Numbered from the stretch's first letter, positions 15,540-24,533 are shown. The stretch: DNA of 64,000 bases from Ruminococcus sp. (GCA_004556705.1 SFGA01000009.1:12041-76040); one strand, 5' to 3'. The notes: generated by a model from the sequence alone, not told the origin. Program-made: numbers and translations.

Positions 15540-17318
15540 TTATTTTATTGACGAAGCTGTGATTATATCTCCGCTTGCTTCTACGGGAACGTTGAATGTT
15601 ACGCTGTCGCCGACATTGAGTGTTACTACCCTTTCGGCATCCTTAACGCCAAGCTTATAGAATGTGTTACCCGTATTGAGCTTGATATAGAAGTAGGTTT
15701 CGCCGCCTGTAACGACCGAACGGATTTCCGTTACCGTGCCGCTGACCTCTTTTGTTTCGGGCTGAGCCTGAGTTTGGTCATTTTCGCCGATTTCGTCAAT
15801 GTTAATATCAAGGTTTATACCGTTCTTTTTAAGGTTGTCGGCATAATTCTCGGTGCACTCCGTAAGCGTTGAGCCGATACCTACCACCGTTGACTGCTTA
15901 ACGTTTACCATTGCATACATTTTAACAAGCTCACTCGAGTCCTTAAGAGCCATAAAGTATGTCGGCTCGCCGCTGATGTTGAGGAGCAATGGGAAAGTCG
16001 CCGTATATGAATATTGCTGAACAGCACCCTGCGCCGAGGTCTGTGCCGTGTTTTCAAGAGCACCCGATATCGGATAATACTTTGTCTCCTTTGTACGCTG
16101 ATTGAGAAGCACGAAGCCGATAATCGACTGGTCGGAGCTTATCGAGGTAACACCCGTGTACATATATACGTCGTCGTTGAGCGCAAGGTAGTTGTAGCCG
16201 GAGCTTGTAACCTTAACGCCCTCCTGACCTATCAAGGAGTTGATAAAGCCGTGTGAAAGCTTACCGTAATAATTGTACTGTTCGTTGAGTATAGTTGCAG
16301 AGTAAATCCTGTCTATCCACTGCCATTCGTCGTCTGTAACAAACGAATCGGTGGGAAGCTTTGTTTTTCCGTTTGTGCTTGTTGAAATTATATGACTTGT
16401 ACCGTCGATTGAGTTTACAACAACAGCACCGATAACATCCGTTCCGCCGAAAAGACCGATCGTCTTATCAAGAATCGGAACTATCCAATAAGGCTGACCG
16501 CTTTCATCAATCTCAAAGCTCGGAGTACCAAACATATATGTCGGATATTCGAAGCGAAGATGTCTCAAAAGGTATCTGTTGAAATGCTCTGCCGGAGAAT
16601 ATTTCATACCGCTTTCAAGACGAACAATCTCACTCTTTTGAGTGGTCATATCTACTATTATATATGCGGGAAGTCCTTCTCTTGTATTTTTAAGCCACTT
16701 GAAAATATCACCGTAGTCAAGTGAGGTAACACGGACGGGAGTGCCCTTATAGTTTATCTGTGTGGAATAATTCGAAACGATAAACTGCGAAACCATATCG
16801 GAAAGGTCGCCGAGTGTTCTGACCGCAAGATTGTTAGCCGAGGTTGCGTCAAGCGTGGGAACTGCCGAGAAATCGATTTCAGCGATATCCTCCGTAAAGT
16901 CACCCTCCTCAACCGTCAAAAGGTGCGAATACGCATTTGCCCTGAAAAGCTGTGCGCCTACAACAAAGCCGACAAGGCATACGACAGCCAAGACCGCCAT
17001 AATAATTCCCGGTACGGTTGAATGCTTCTTTACATAGGACTGATATTCGGGATGAATCGCAACCTTGCATGAAAGCACGGTAAGTCCGATATAAATAAGG
17101 CAGATGAATGCGATGTACATATACAATTCGATTGCCTTAAAATTAAGTGCAGGAATCATAAAGTAATACGTAACAGCTGCAAAAATTGCCGTAAGAATAA
17201 GATTTATAATAATCTTCTTCTTTGCATTTCTCGGCGGAATATAGACGTCCGAAACAGGGATATTGCTATTCCCGTCGTCGTCCTTGCCGTGAGTAAAATC
17301 TACATTGATTGGCTCCAT
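15540..17318 (-). CDS. membrane-anchored protein with large extracytoplasmic region, function unknown
   Basis: A 592-residue protein. Residues 1-35 are hydrophilic, then three hydrophobic segments (about 36-58, 66-85 and 104-125) suggest a membrane anchor. Residues about 130-520 look like an exported mixed alpha/beta region with repeated beta-rich stretches such as GQPYWIVPILDKTIGLFGG and DEWQWIDRIYSA. The last about 60 residues (VSGTVTEIRSVV to the end) look like a small OB-type beta barrel. I do not recognise a catalytic motif. ATG with GGAG nearby upstream and its own promoter (17349-17377). It sits inside the aminotransferase/transketolase neighbourhood but has its own promoter and terminator, so a shared role is not established. 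Confidence 0.7.
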   Translation of the reverse strand: MEPINVDFTHGKDDDGNSNIPVSDVYIPPRNAKKKIIINLILTAIFAAVTYYFMIPALNFKAIELYMYIAFICLIYIGLTVLSCKVAIHPEYQSYVKKHSTVPGIIMAVLAVVCLVGFVVGAQLFRANAYSHLLTVEEGDFTEDIAEIDFSAVPTLDATSANNLAVRTLGDLSDMVSQFIVSNYSTQINYKGTPVRVTSLDYGDIFKWLKNTREGLPAYIIVDMTTQKSEIVRLESGMKYSPAEHFNRYLLRHLRFEYPTYMFGTPSFEIDESGQPYWIVPILDKTIGLFGGTDVIGAVVVNSIDGTSHIISTSTNGKTKLPTDSFVTDDEWQWIDRIYSATILNEQYNYYGKLSHGFINSLIGQEGVKVTSSGYNYLALNDDVYMYTGVTSISSDQSIIGFVLLNQRTKETKYYPISGALENTAQTSAQGAVQQYSYTATFPLLLNISGEPTYFMALKDSSELVKMYAMVNVKQSTVVGIGSTLTECTENYADNLKKNGINLDINIDEIGENDQTQAQPETKEVSGTVTEIRSVVTGGETYFYIKLNTGNTFYKLGVKDAERVVTLNVGDSVTFNVPVEASGDIITASSIK

Positions 17319-17348
17319 AGTCTAATCTCCTTTTTAATAAGTAGGTTT

Positions 17349-17377
17349 AGTATATATCATTATCGGCGTTTTTGCAA
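17349..17377 (-). promoter_or_regulatory. promoter of the 592-residue membrane protein gene
   Basis: On the minus strand TTGCAA, a 17-base spacer and TATACT, about 30 bases before the ATG at 17318. Confidence 0.65.
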
Positions 17378-17381
17378 CTTT

Positions 17382-18107
17382 TTATATTACAATTCCGCCG
17401 TTAACGGAAATAACCTGTCCCGTTATATAGCTTGCCTTTTCCGAACATAAAAAAGCGACGGTATTTGCGACGTCCTCCACGCTTCCGAGCCTTGAAAGCG
17501 GTATTTCCTCTCTCAACGCTTCCTTATCCGCTTCGGAAAAGTTTGACATCATATCGGTTTCGATAACTCCCGGAGAGACCGCATTCACGCAAATCCCCGA
17601 AAGGCCCGTTTCCTTTGCGAGTGCCTTCGTCATTCCGATAAGCCCTGCCTTCGCTGCCGAATAATGCACCTCGCATGAGCCGCCCGTTTCGCCCCACATA
17701 GACGTTATATTGATTATTATGCCCGACTTTTCATTTATCATAGACGGCAGGACTGCTCTTGTGAAATAAAACGCACCCGACAGGTCAACGCCTATCATTC
17801 TGCTCCAATCCTCATCGGTAATATCGGTAAACAGCTTTTGCTGCGCTATTCCTGCGTTGTTTACGAGAACATCAACGGTTTTTCTGTCCTTTAGCACAGC
17901 CCTTACGACAGCATTTACGCTTTCAGAGTCGGAAACGTCACATTTATAAGCCTTAACATTGGGATATAATTCGCTTTCGAGCTCCTTCGCAAGCTTTTCC
18001 GAGGAATTATAGACAGCGGCGACGAAAAAACCGTCCTCGACGAGCCTTTTTGCGATTGCTTTTCCTATTCCTCTTGCAGCACCCGTTACTATTGCTGTTT
18101 TTTGCAT
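17382..18107 (-). CDS. short-chain dehydrogenase/reductase (FabG-like)
   Basis: A 241-residue classical SDR. The NAD(P)-binding motif TGAARGIGKAIA is at the N-terminus, NNAG lies near residue 85, and the catalytic Ser (INITSMWGE) and Tyr/Lys (HYSAAKAGL) are intact; the C-terminus ends in the usual YITGQVISVNGG. It would interconvert a carbonyl and an alcohol on an unknown substrate; FabG-like acyl-ACP reduction is possible, but no fatty-acid genes are nearby. I chose the ATG at 18107, preceded by AAAGGTGAT; an upstream TTG at 18149 would absorb that site. It is divergent from the SCP2/transketolase operon with a shared 206-base control region, which suggests but does not prove a common pathway. 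Confidence 0.88.
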   Translation of the reverse strand: MQKTAIVTGAARGIGKAIAKRLVEDGFFVAAVYNSSEKLAKELESELYPNVKAYKCDVSDSESVNAVVRAVLKDRKTVDVLVNNAGIAQQKLFTDITDEDWSRMIGVDLSGAFYFTRAVLPSMINEKSGIIINITSMWGETGGSCEVHYSAAKAGLIGMTKALAKETGLSGICVNAVSPGVIETDMMSNFSEADKEALREEIPLSRLGSVEDVANTVAFLCSEKASYITGQVISVNGGIVI

Positions 18108-18239
18108 TTTTGCATCACCTTTACTATTGTAACATATAATCCGCCGCAATAACAGCCCTTTTATTAGCAGATTTTTCGGAAATTTTCAGGTTTTTGATAA
18201 CTTATTAACAATTTTTTATCTTTTTAGGGTGTATATTTA

Positions 18240-18268
18240 TTGACTTAGACGGCATATTTTGTTATGAT
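18240..18268 (+). promoter_or_regulatory. promoter of the SCP2-aminotransferase-transketolase operon
   Basis: TTGACT, a 17-base spacer and TATGAT, with a predicted start near 18275, about 40 bases before the TTG start codon. It is the only strong promoter I can see for the five genes that follow. Confidence 0.72.
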
Positions 18269-18313
18269 TATAACAAGCATTTATACCATTTTAATTATGT
18301 AGGAGGAATTATT

Positions 18314-19075
18314 TTGACTGATTCAAGAACGATGGCATATATAAATATGTATGCGGTACTCGGAACACTCGAAAATCTCTGTGAGCTTGACAGTAAGGCT
18401 AAAGAGCTTATTTCCGGAATGAAGAAGCCTGTTTCAATCGGATTTACCGTTACCGACGGCCCGAGCGCAACAATCACTTTTTCATCAAAGGGCTGTCGCA
18501 TGGAGGATGGCTTAAAGGATTGTGACATTAAAATCCCGTTTTCATCCTGCGAGAAATTCAACGGAATGATTGACGGAACTGTTGCTCCCGTACCCGTAAA
18601 GGGCTTTACAAAAATCGGCTTTCTGTTAAAGACCTTCGTTGCTCTCACAGACAGACTTGCTGAGCTTATGCGTCCGACAGAAGAAATGCTCAAGGACAGA
18701 GAAACCTTTATTCTCTCGACTCAGCTTACATTCTACACAATCTGTGTTGCAATGGCTCAAATCGCCAACCAAGATCCGATCGGTCAGGCATCCGCCTCTT
18801 ATATGGTTGACGGTGACATTTTAATCGGCATCAAGAACGGACCTGCAAGCACCATCCGTGTTAAAGACCATCACCTTGTTGCTATAAAGAAGGCTCCTGA
18901 AAATCCGAGAGCAATCATGACCTTTGCGGACTACGACCTTGCAAGCGACCTCTTCAACGGCAGAGTTAACGCTCTTGAGGAGCTTGGCAGAGGCACAGTT
19001 GAAATCAAGGGTATGGCTTCAATGGTTGACAATATGAACAGACTCCTTGACAGAGTCGCTTTGTACTTAGCATAA
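18314..19075 (+). CDS. SCP2-like (sterol-carrier-protein fold) protein A
   Basis: A 253-residue soluble protein without signal peptide. The C-terminal half (about 165-250) has the SCP2 pattern: a beta strand with NGPASTIRVKD, then PRAIMTFADYDLASDLFNG and a closing GTVEIKGMASMVDNMNRLL helix. The N-terminal half repeats a similar pattern (PSATITFSSKG, then a MIDGT block), so it may be a two-domain SCP2 protein. SCP2 folds bind hydrophobic ligands in a tunnel. The start is a TTG at 18314 with AGGAGG seven bases upstream. It is the first gene of the operon and ends 13 bases before the aminotransferase. Family assignment is by fold pattern only, so a different lipid-binding or structural role is possible. 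Confidence 0.68.
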   Translation: MTDSRTMAYINMYAVLGTLENLCELDSKAKELISGMKKPVSIGFTVTDGPSATITFSSKGCRMEDGLKDCDIKIPFSSCEKFNGMIDGTVAPVPVKGFTKIGFLLKTFVALTDRLAELMRPTEEMLKDRETFILSTQLTFYTICVAMAQIANQDPIGQASASYMVDGDILIGIKNGPASTIRVKDHHLVAIKKAPENPRAIMTFADYDLASDLFNGRVNALEELGRGTVEIKGMASMVDNMNRLLDRVALYLA

Positions 19076-19088
19076 GGAGGAAAAACAG

Positions 19089-20354
19089 ATGAGTAAATTT
19101 CCTGAATACAAACATGACAAAGGCCGTGAGTACTTTGACAGAGCTCTCAAGGTAATTCCGGCAGGTATATACGGACACCTCGGCCCCTCAGAGGGTCTTT
19201 GGATTCCGATAAACAAGTGGCCCTTCTTCTCGGAAAAGGCTCAAGGCTCATATTTCTGGGACGTTGACGGCAACAAGTATATTGACTATATGTGCGCTTA
19301 CGGTCCTAACGTTTTGGGCTACAACGACCCCGATGTTGACGCTGCCGCTATGAAGCAGCTCAAAAAGGGCAACTGCACAACCTCTCCCGGCAAGGTAATG
19401 GTTGAGTGTGCGGAAAACCTTGTTGACACAGTAGCTTCTGCCGACTGGGCATTCTTTTGCAAGAACGGCTCGGACACAACAACGCTTGCTGTTATGAGTG
19501 CAAGAGCACATACACATAAGAAAAAGATGATTTTCCTCAAGGGCTATTATCACGGCGACTTCCAGTGGGCACAGAAAATCGACTATCCCGGTATTCTTCC
19601 CGAAGAGGTTGCAAACAACGTAGTTGTTCCGTGGTTTGACTTGAATGCTCTTGACGAGGTTTGGGACAGATATGACGGCGACGTTGCAGGTATTATCGCT
19701 CAGCCCTATGACCACGGCAACTTCAAGGATAACGAGGTTGCAAACAAGGAGTATTGGACCTCAGTTCGTAAATGGTGCGACGACCACGGCGTAGTTCTTA
19801 TCTTCGACGATGTTCGCACAGGTTTCCGTCTTGACCTTGCGGGAAGCGACCACTATTACGGCATTAAGGCAGACCTTATATGCTTCTGTAAAGCTCTTGC
19901 AAACGGCTACAATATGTCGGCTCTTTGCGGCGGCGAGCACATGAAGGCTACTGTTTCGGGTATGACATACACAGGTTCTTATTGGATGAGCGCCGTTCCG
20001 TTTGCGGCTTCAATCGCTTGTATCAATAAGATGAAAAAGCTCGACACCCCCACCCTCTTCCGCAAGCTCGGAACAGAGCTTACAGACGGCTTAAAGGCTG
20101 CGGCTGCTAACAACGGCTTCGACCTTAAAGTATCAGGTGAGCCTGCATTGTTCTATTTGAGAATAGCAAACGATGATAGCCTTATGCTTCATCAGGAATG
20201 GGTTGCTGAATGTGTATCGAGAGGTCTTTTCCTCGCTTCGCACCACAACCATTTCATCAATGCTTCTCTTACAGAGGACGACATCAAGGTTTCTATCGAC
20301 ATTGCAGAAGACGCATTCAATGTTGTTCGTAAGAACCACCCCGAACTTTTCTAA
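19089..20354 (+). CDS. class III aminotransferase (GSAM-like)
   Basis: A 421-residue PLP enzyme. It shows the class III pattern: FCKNGSDTTTLAVMSARAHT for cofactor phosphate binding, KGYYHGDFQW, VLIFDDVRTGFRLD (PLP Asp) and ICFCKALANGYNMSALCGG with the Schiff-base Lys. It is about 75 residues shorter than the aminotransferase at 13721 and clearly distinct from it, so the locus has two paralogous transaminases. Amino donor and acceptor are unknown; an aldehyde or alpha-ketol would fit the neighbours. It has AAGGAGG upstream, is in operon with SCP2 A and is followed after 57 bases by the transketolase N half. Codon choice (GGC, AAC, TAC, GCT) suggests high expression. Confidence 0.88.
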   Translation: MSKFPEYKHDKGREYFDRALKVIPAGIYGHLGPSEGLWIPINKWPFFSEKAQGSYFWDVDGNKYIDYMCAYGPNVLGYNDPDVDAAAMKQLKKGNCTTSPGKVMVECAENLVDTVASADWAFFCKNGSDTTTLAVMSARAHTHKKKMIFLKGYYHGDFQWAQKIDYPGILPEEVANNVVVPWFDLNALDEVWDRYDGDVAGIIAQPYDHGNFKDNEVANKEYWTSVRKWCDDHGVVLIFDDVRTGFRLDLAGSDHYYGIKADLICFCKALANGYNMSALCGGEHMKATVSGMTYTGSYWMSAVPFAASIACINKMKKLDTPTLFRKLGTELTDGLKAAAANNGFDLKVSGEPALFYLRIANDDSLMLHQEWVAECVSRGLFLASHHNHFINASLTEDDIKVSIDIAEDAFNVVRKNHPELF

Positions 20355-20411
20355 TTTAGGATTCAGACGGGCGGTACTTTTCCGCCCGTGATATAAAAAG
20401 GAGGCAATTCT

Positions 20412-21293
20412 ATGGCTAATTTATCCAAAAAGGAATGGTTAGCACTCGAAAATAAGGCTTATGAGCTTCGTAAACTTTGCTTGCAGACAACAATGTGGGC
20501 AGGAAGCGGACATATCGGCGGCGGCTTGAGTGTAATGGATTTACTTACCGTTCTTTATCACAAGTATCTCAACATTAAGGTTGAGGACCCTCATTGGGAG
20601 GACAGAGACCGCTTTATCCTCAGTAAGGGACACGCAGGCATCGCTTACGCTCCCGTTCTTTGCGAAAAGGGCTTCAACGATCCCGAGCAGCTTAAAACCT
20701 TTAACCTTTCAGGCTCAAAGATGGGTATTCATCTTGACTCAAACAAGGTTGACGGCGTTGACGCTTCAACAGGCTCACTCGGTCACGGTGTTTCCATTGC
20801 GGCAGGTACAGCTCTTGCGGCAAGACTTATGAATAAGGACTATCTCACATACGTTGCAACAGGCGACGGCGAGCTTGGCGAAGGCTCAAACTGGGAAGGC
20901 TTTATGACAATTAACCACTATCAGCTTTCAAACTGCATCGTATTCATCGACCGTAACCATTGTATGATCGACGGTCCGACAGAGGAAGTTATGAAGCTTG
21001 AACCGCTTGCAGACAAGATGATTGCTTTCGGCTTTAACACAATTTGTGTTGACGGCAACAACATCGGCGAGCTTTGCGACGCTATCGACGTAGCTATCGC
21101 AAGAAGCAAGGAAAAATGTGCTCCCACCTGTATTCTTATGGACACTCAGAAGGGCGCAGGAATCAAGTCTATCGCAGGCGACTATCATTGTCACTATATG
21201 GCTATTGATGATGAGCTCTTTGCAAAATACAGTAAAGAGCTTGAGGAAGACTTCAAAGCAAGATGCGACAGAGCTAATAAGGAGGGCAAATAA
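20412..21293 (+). CDS. transketolase-like protein, N-terminal (ThDP-binding) subunit
   Basis: A 293-residue protein matching the first half of transketolase. Motifs are AGSGHIGGGLSVMDLL (usually GHPGG or GHxGG), RDRFILSKGHAGIA, ASTGSLGHGVSIAAG and the thiamine-diphosphate/Mg site beginning GDGELGEGSNWEGF and ending in DRNH. It would bind ThDP with the partner encoded immediately downstream and move a two-carbon ketol unit. Split transketolases occur in ordinary pentose metabolism and in special pathways (apulose-P, sulfofructose, steroid desmolase DesA). The SD is AAGGAGG, and the stop is two bases before the next ATG. The GSKMGIHLDSNKVDGVDAST block is typical of split forms. Confidence 0.93.
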   Translation: MANLSKKEWLALENKAYELRKLCLQTTMWAGSGHIGGGLSVMDLLTVLYHKYLNIKVEDPHWEDRDRFILSKGHAGIAYAPVLCEKGFNDPEQLKTFNLSGSKMGIHLDSNKVDGVDASTGSLGHGVSIAAGTALAARLMNKDYLTYVATGDGELGEGSNWEGFMTINHYQLSNCIVFIDRNHCMIDGPTEEVMKLEPLADKMIAFGFNTICVDGNNIGELCDAIDVAIARSKEKCAPTCILMDTQKGAGIKSIAGDYHCHYMAIDDELFAKYSKELEEDFKARCDRANKEGK

Positions 21294-21295
21294 TT

Positions 21296-22306
21296 ATGGC
21301 AGGCGGATTTGTATATAATGCTATCGACCAGACAGAGGTTGCTACCGCTGAAATTTACGGTAAAGCGATTTCTGATATAATGCAGAAAGACCCCAGGGTT
21401 TGCGCTATCACAGCTGACCTTGCAAAATCTACAAAATTGGGCGACGTTCTTAAAACTTGCCCCGAAAGAGTTATCAACGTAGGTATTGCGGAGCAGGATA
21501 TGTTCGGCGTAGGCGCAGGTATGGCAAGAGCAGGTATGATTCCTTTCATCTCCGGCTTCTCGGCATTTACCTCAATGCGTGCTTGCGATCAGCTTCACAC
21601 AGATATTTGCTATCAGAACGTAAATGCAAAAATCATTGCTACACACGCAGGTACCTCCTTCGGTCAGGCAGGCTCCACTCACCATGCTATCGTTGACCTT
21701 GCTATCACAAGAGCAATGCCTAACCTTACTGTTATCGTTCCCGCAGACGGACTTGAAACAGCTAACGCTGTAAACGCTGCTTATGATAACTACGGTCCTT
21801 ATTACATCCGTATCAACCGTGGCTTTGACCGTGTTCTCTATGACAATATGGACTACGGCTTCGAGGTTGGTAAGGCAGTTGAAATTCATCCCGGTACCGA
21901 TATTACGGTTATCGCTTGCGGCTCTTGTGTATTCCAGGCTAAGCAGGCTGCTGAATTCCTTGAGAACGCAGAGGGCTTGAAGGTTCGTGTACTCAATATG
22001 CACACAATTAAGCCTATCGACAAAGAAGCTATTCTCAAGGCTGTTATGGATACAAGAAGAATTATCACTGTTGAGGATCACTCGGTTATCGGCGGTCTCG
22101 GCTCGGCTGTTGCTGAGGTTATGGCTGAAGCAGGTAAGGGCTGTGCATTCAAGAGACTCGGTCATCAGGATAAATTCGCTCCCATCGGTCTCCACGAGGA
22201 CATTATGTCCGCTGTCGGCATTGACGCAAACGGCATTATCGCTGCTGTTCGTGAGGTTATGAAGGCTGACTTCGAAGAGGACGACAACTGGGACGACGAT
22301 GTATAA
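21296..22306 (+). CDS. transketolase-like protein, C-terminal (pyrimidine-binding) subunit
   Basis: A 336-residue second half of the split transketolase. It has the pyrimidine-domain VINVGIAEQDMFGVGAGMA with the catalytic Glu that activates ThDP, a PFISGFSAFTSMRACDQ loop, THAGTSFGQAGSTHHAI and the C-terminal regulatory domain from about residue 200. With the preceding gene it makes an alpha2-beta2 enzyme. The donor-binding residues differ enough among these families that the substrate cannot be read by eye. ATG with AAGGAGGGC inside the end of the preceding gene. The C-terminus ends in an acidic EEDDNWDDDV tail. An SCP2-like gene follows after 46 bases. Confidence 0.93.
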   Translation: MAGGFVYNAIDQTEVATAEIYGKAISDIMQKDPRVCAITADLAKSTKLGDVLKTCPERVINVGIAEQDMFGVGAGMARAGMIPFISGFSAFTSMRACDQLHTDICYQNVNAKIIATHAGTSFGQAGSTHHAIVDLAITRAMPNLTVIVPADGLETANAVNAAYDNYGPYYIRINRGFDRVLYDNMDYGFEVGKAVEIHPGTDITVIACGSCVFQAKQAAEFLENAEGLKVRVLNMHTIKPIDKEAILKAVMDTRRIITVEDHSVIGGLGSAVAEVMAEAGKGCAFKRLGHQDKFAPIGLHEDIMSAVGIDANGIIAAVREVMKADFEEDDNWDDDV

Positions 22307-22352
22307 GAAATACATTTGAGATTGATTATATATCGGAAAGTGAGTTGATTAA

Positions 22353-23162
22353 ATGCATACAAAAGAAGAGCTTTATGCCAATAAAATATTTTTCAATGCC
22401 GCATTGCCTCTTATCAAGGTAATTGCGCAGGATGTTCCGTCGCTTAAAAAGCAGTACGAAAAGGTGCACGCCGTTATTCAGGTCAGCGCACTTGATCCGG
22501 AGGCTGAAGGCGGAAAAATCGGAATGCATTATGTTATAAACGGACCTGATGATTGGCTTATTCATCTTAATAAGGTTGATCCCAAGCCCCACGTTGAGCT
22601 TGAATTCAAGTCTGTTGAAGCAATGAACGCATTCTTTAAGGGCAAGATTTCGCCCGCTACTCTCCCGAAAATGAGAGGTATCGCAAAGCATTTCGGCGCT
22701 TTCAAGGCGTTCTTGATGACGCTTCTTAAAATGTCGAGCGTGCTTTCTGCAACCACACCTCCCGAAAAGGAAGAGGATAAGCAGCTTATGGTTAAATGTA
22801 TGTTCTATCTTCTTTCAAGCGGTATCAGCCAGCTTAACAAGATGGGACACGACGAAATTCACAACTGGGCGCTCAAATCTCCCGACCGTGTTTATGCACT
22901 TGCAGTTGACGGTCATCCCGAGGTTTCGGCATTCATCAGAATTAAAGCCGGCAAGTCAAGAGCAGGCAGAGGCGAATACAAACGTGCAATGCCGTTCTTC
23001 ACACTTCGCTTTGACACACTTGATGCAGCTCTCGGTACACTTCTCGGAATTGACGATATGCTCACGGCAGTTAAGCAGGGACATATCATCATGGACGGTG
23101 CTCCCGAGTTCGGCGGTCAGTTCGGCGGCTTTATGCTCGCTGTCGGCGACCTTGCAAAATAA
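22353..23162 (+). CDS. SCP2-like protein B
   Basis: A 269-residue soluble protein, last gene of the operon. It appears to have two SCP2-like segments: KIGMHYVINGPDDWLIHLNK followed by PHVELEFKSVEAMNAFFKGK (about 50-95), and VSAFIRIKAGKS followed by a TLRFDTLDAALGTLLG block and GHIIMDGAPEFGGQFGGFML (about 190-265). This is the SCP2 order: strand, ligand-specific strand, helix, and the GxxxxxGD closing motif. Its sequence is far from SCP2 A, so the two may form a pair or bind different ligands. The start is the ATG at 22353, near GAAAGTGAG; a strong terminator follows. A role in presenting a hydrophobic substrate to the aminotransferase or transketolase is inference. Confidence 0.66.
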   Translation: MHTKEELYANKIFFNAALPLIKVIAQDVPSLKKQYEKVHAVIQVSALDPEAEGGKIGMHYVINGPDDWLIHLNKVDPKPHVELEFKSVEAMNAFFKGKISPATLPKMRGIAKHFGAFKAFLMTLLKMSSVLSATTPPEKEEDKQLMVKCMFYLLSSGISQLNKMGHDEIHNWALKSPDRVYALAVDGHPEVSAFIRIKAGKSRAGRGEYKRAMPFFTLRFDTLDAALGTLLGIDDMLTAVKQGHIIMDGAPEFGGQFGGFMLAVGDLAK

Positions 23163-23175
23163 CTTATACCTACAA

Positions 23176-23205
23176 AAAGAACCTATCCGCAAGGATAGGT
23201 TCTTT
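23176..23205 (+). terminator. terminator of the SCP2/transketolase operon
   Basis: A 13-bp perfect stem (AAAGAACCTATCC / GGATAGGTTCTTT) with a GCAA loop and following T-rich sequence. It closes the operon that begins near 18275. Confidence 0.9.
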
Positions 23206-23432
23206 TCTTGTCCTTAGTATTTTTCAAATCAAGCACATCGACCACATAACACTTTATGGCAAGTTAAATTTAATTTATTCTTTAATCAGTCACTGTGTTT
23301 AACAAACATATAAAACTTACACCTTTGTTTTAAGTAGACTATCTGTGTCATCTTCATCGCTTGAATTGTTCAACGGATAGTTATTTAGCTCATAAAATGC
23401 TATTAGTTTACATTTGCCTTTGCAATTATTAA

Positions 23433-23645
23433 TCACTTCATTTTCAACTTGTTAATTATAAAATCTCTCAAGAAAGATAATGCAACAATAATTATTGGTA
23501 TTGCGACCATAATTATTGTTATTTTTGAGCTACCAATCAATGAACATGCTTTAGCAAAACTATATATTACTATTTCTGAAATGACTAATATTAAAATCAA
23601 ACAAATAGTAGTGATTGTATAGAACCGTTTTTTATTCATATCCAT
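23433..23645 (-). CDS. small two-helix membrane protein (possible immunity protein)
   Basis: A 70-residue protein with two transmembrane helices (about 8-30 and 41-60) and a lysine-rich C-terminus (INKLKMK). AT-rich codon use contrasts with the upstream operon. It lies 20 bases downstream of a secreted protein gene with a hydrophobic core, an arrangement seen for bacteriocin-immunity pairs. I recognise no family. GAGG precedes the ATG; an ATG two codons later is also possible. Confidence 0.55.
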   Translation of the reverse strand: MDMNKKRFYTITTICLILILVISEIVIYSFAKACSLIGSSKITIIMVAIPIIIVALSFLRDFIINKLKMK

Positions 23646-23665
23646 CTGTGCCTCTATATATTTAT

Positions 23666-24292
23666 TTAAAGGGTATATTTACTATATGGGCCATACACAT
23701 CCCCAGTGCTCGGTCGAAATGTCCAATCTAAGCGCGCTTGTACAGAGCCATTATTTTGGACATGAGTATAGCCAACACAGTCTACATAAGCGCCTGCGCA
23801 TGCAGCAGCAACCACACTCAGAGCAGTCAGCCCAATTTTTGCAATAACGACAATTTTTCCAACATTAGGAATAACAGTGGCAATAACAGCAGCAAGGGCA
23901 GCGGCCGCAATTCCCTGAACCCATGTTATGCGCTTGGTAGTTGAATCATGTAATTTCCAATAATTTTCAGATAACGGTGCTATAACATTTCTATTGCAAG
24001 AATTATTCAACGAAACGGCATTTTCAATTTGCGCTATAGGTTCATCATTTAAAAATACCGTTCCAGAAATTTGATTATAATAGAGAATATCTTCGGTATT
24101 TAAAGTTAAATTTATTATATGAGTAAATGTTTCTCCGTTAATAGTTTCATCTACATATTGATAATCCATTCCGTCAATTTTTATTATATCCTTTTCAGCA
24201 GTATCAGACTTTCTACCTGCCGCCGCTGTACTAAAAGTACAAGTACTTATAATAATCAAAACTAAAAATATACAAATTATTTTTTTCCTCAT
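23666..24292 (-). CDS. secreted protein with internal hydrophobic Ala/Val-rich core (bacteriocin-like)
   Basis: A 208-residue exported protein. The start is the ATG at 24292 with AAAGGAGAG upstream; an earlier in-frame ATG has no such site. Residues 1-26 are a signal peptide ending TAAAG. Residues about 30-120 are polar and beta-rich. About 128-172 is a long Ala/Val/Ile segment (TWVQGIAAAALAAVIATVIP, then a VVIAKIGLTALSVVAAACAG stretch) that could be a pair of membrane helices. The C-terminus ends in the aromatic sequence DWTFRPSTGDVYGPYSKYTL. This plan resembles secreted pore-forming peptides or large bacteriocins, but no named family is certain. AT-rich composition and the following two-helix protein suggest a transferred toxin/immunity pair. 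Confidence 0.6.
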   Translation of the reverse strand: MRKKIICIFLVLIIISTCTFSTAAAGRKSDTAEKDIIKIDGMDYQYVDETINGETFTHIINLTLNTEDILYYNQISGTVFLNDEPIAQIENAVSLNNSCNRNVIAPLSENYWKLHDSTTKRITWVQGIAAAALAAVIATVIPNVGKIVVIAKIGLTALSVVAAACAGAYVDCVGYTHVQNNGSVQARLDWTFRPSTGDVYGPYSKYTL

Positions 24293-24533
24293 TATAACTC
24301 TCCTTTTAAATTGTTTCCTTTTGATATATGTTTTTATTCTGAAAATGTGCAAATTTTTAAATCACTTAAAAGTCATCTCCCCCTTTTCGACTTTCTGTTC
24401 TTATTAAAGTCTTTATTCCCCCCCTCTTGAAAATTTCATCATATCAGAGCATACCTCATCATTTTGAATTTTATCATTAGTTAATTCTTATTCACGCACA
24501 CTTTAATCCGTACGAATCACCCGTAATTATTCA

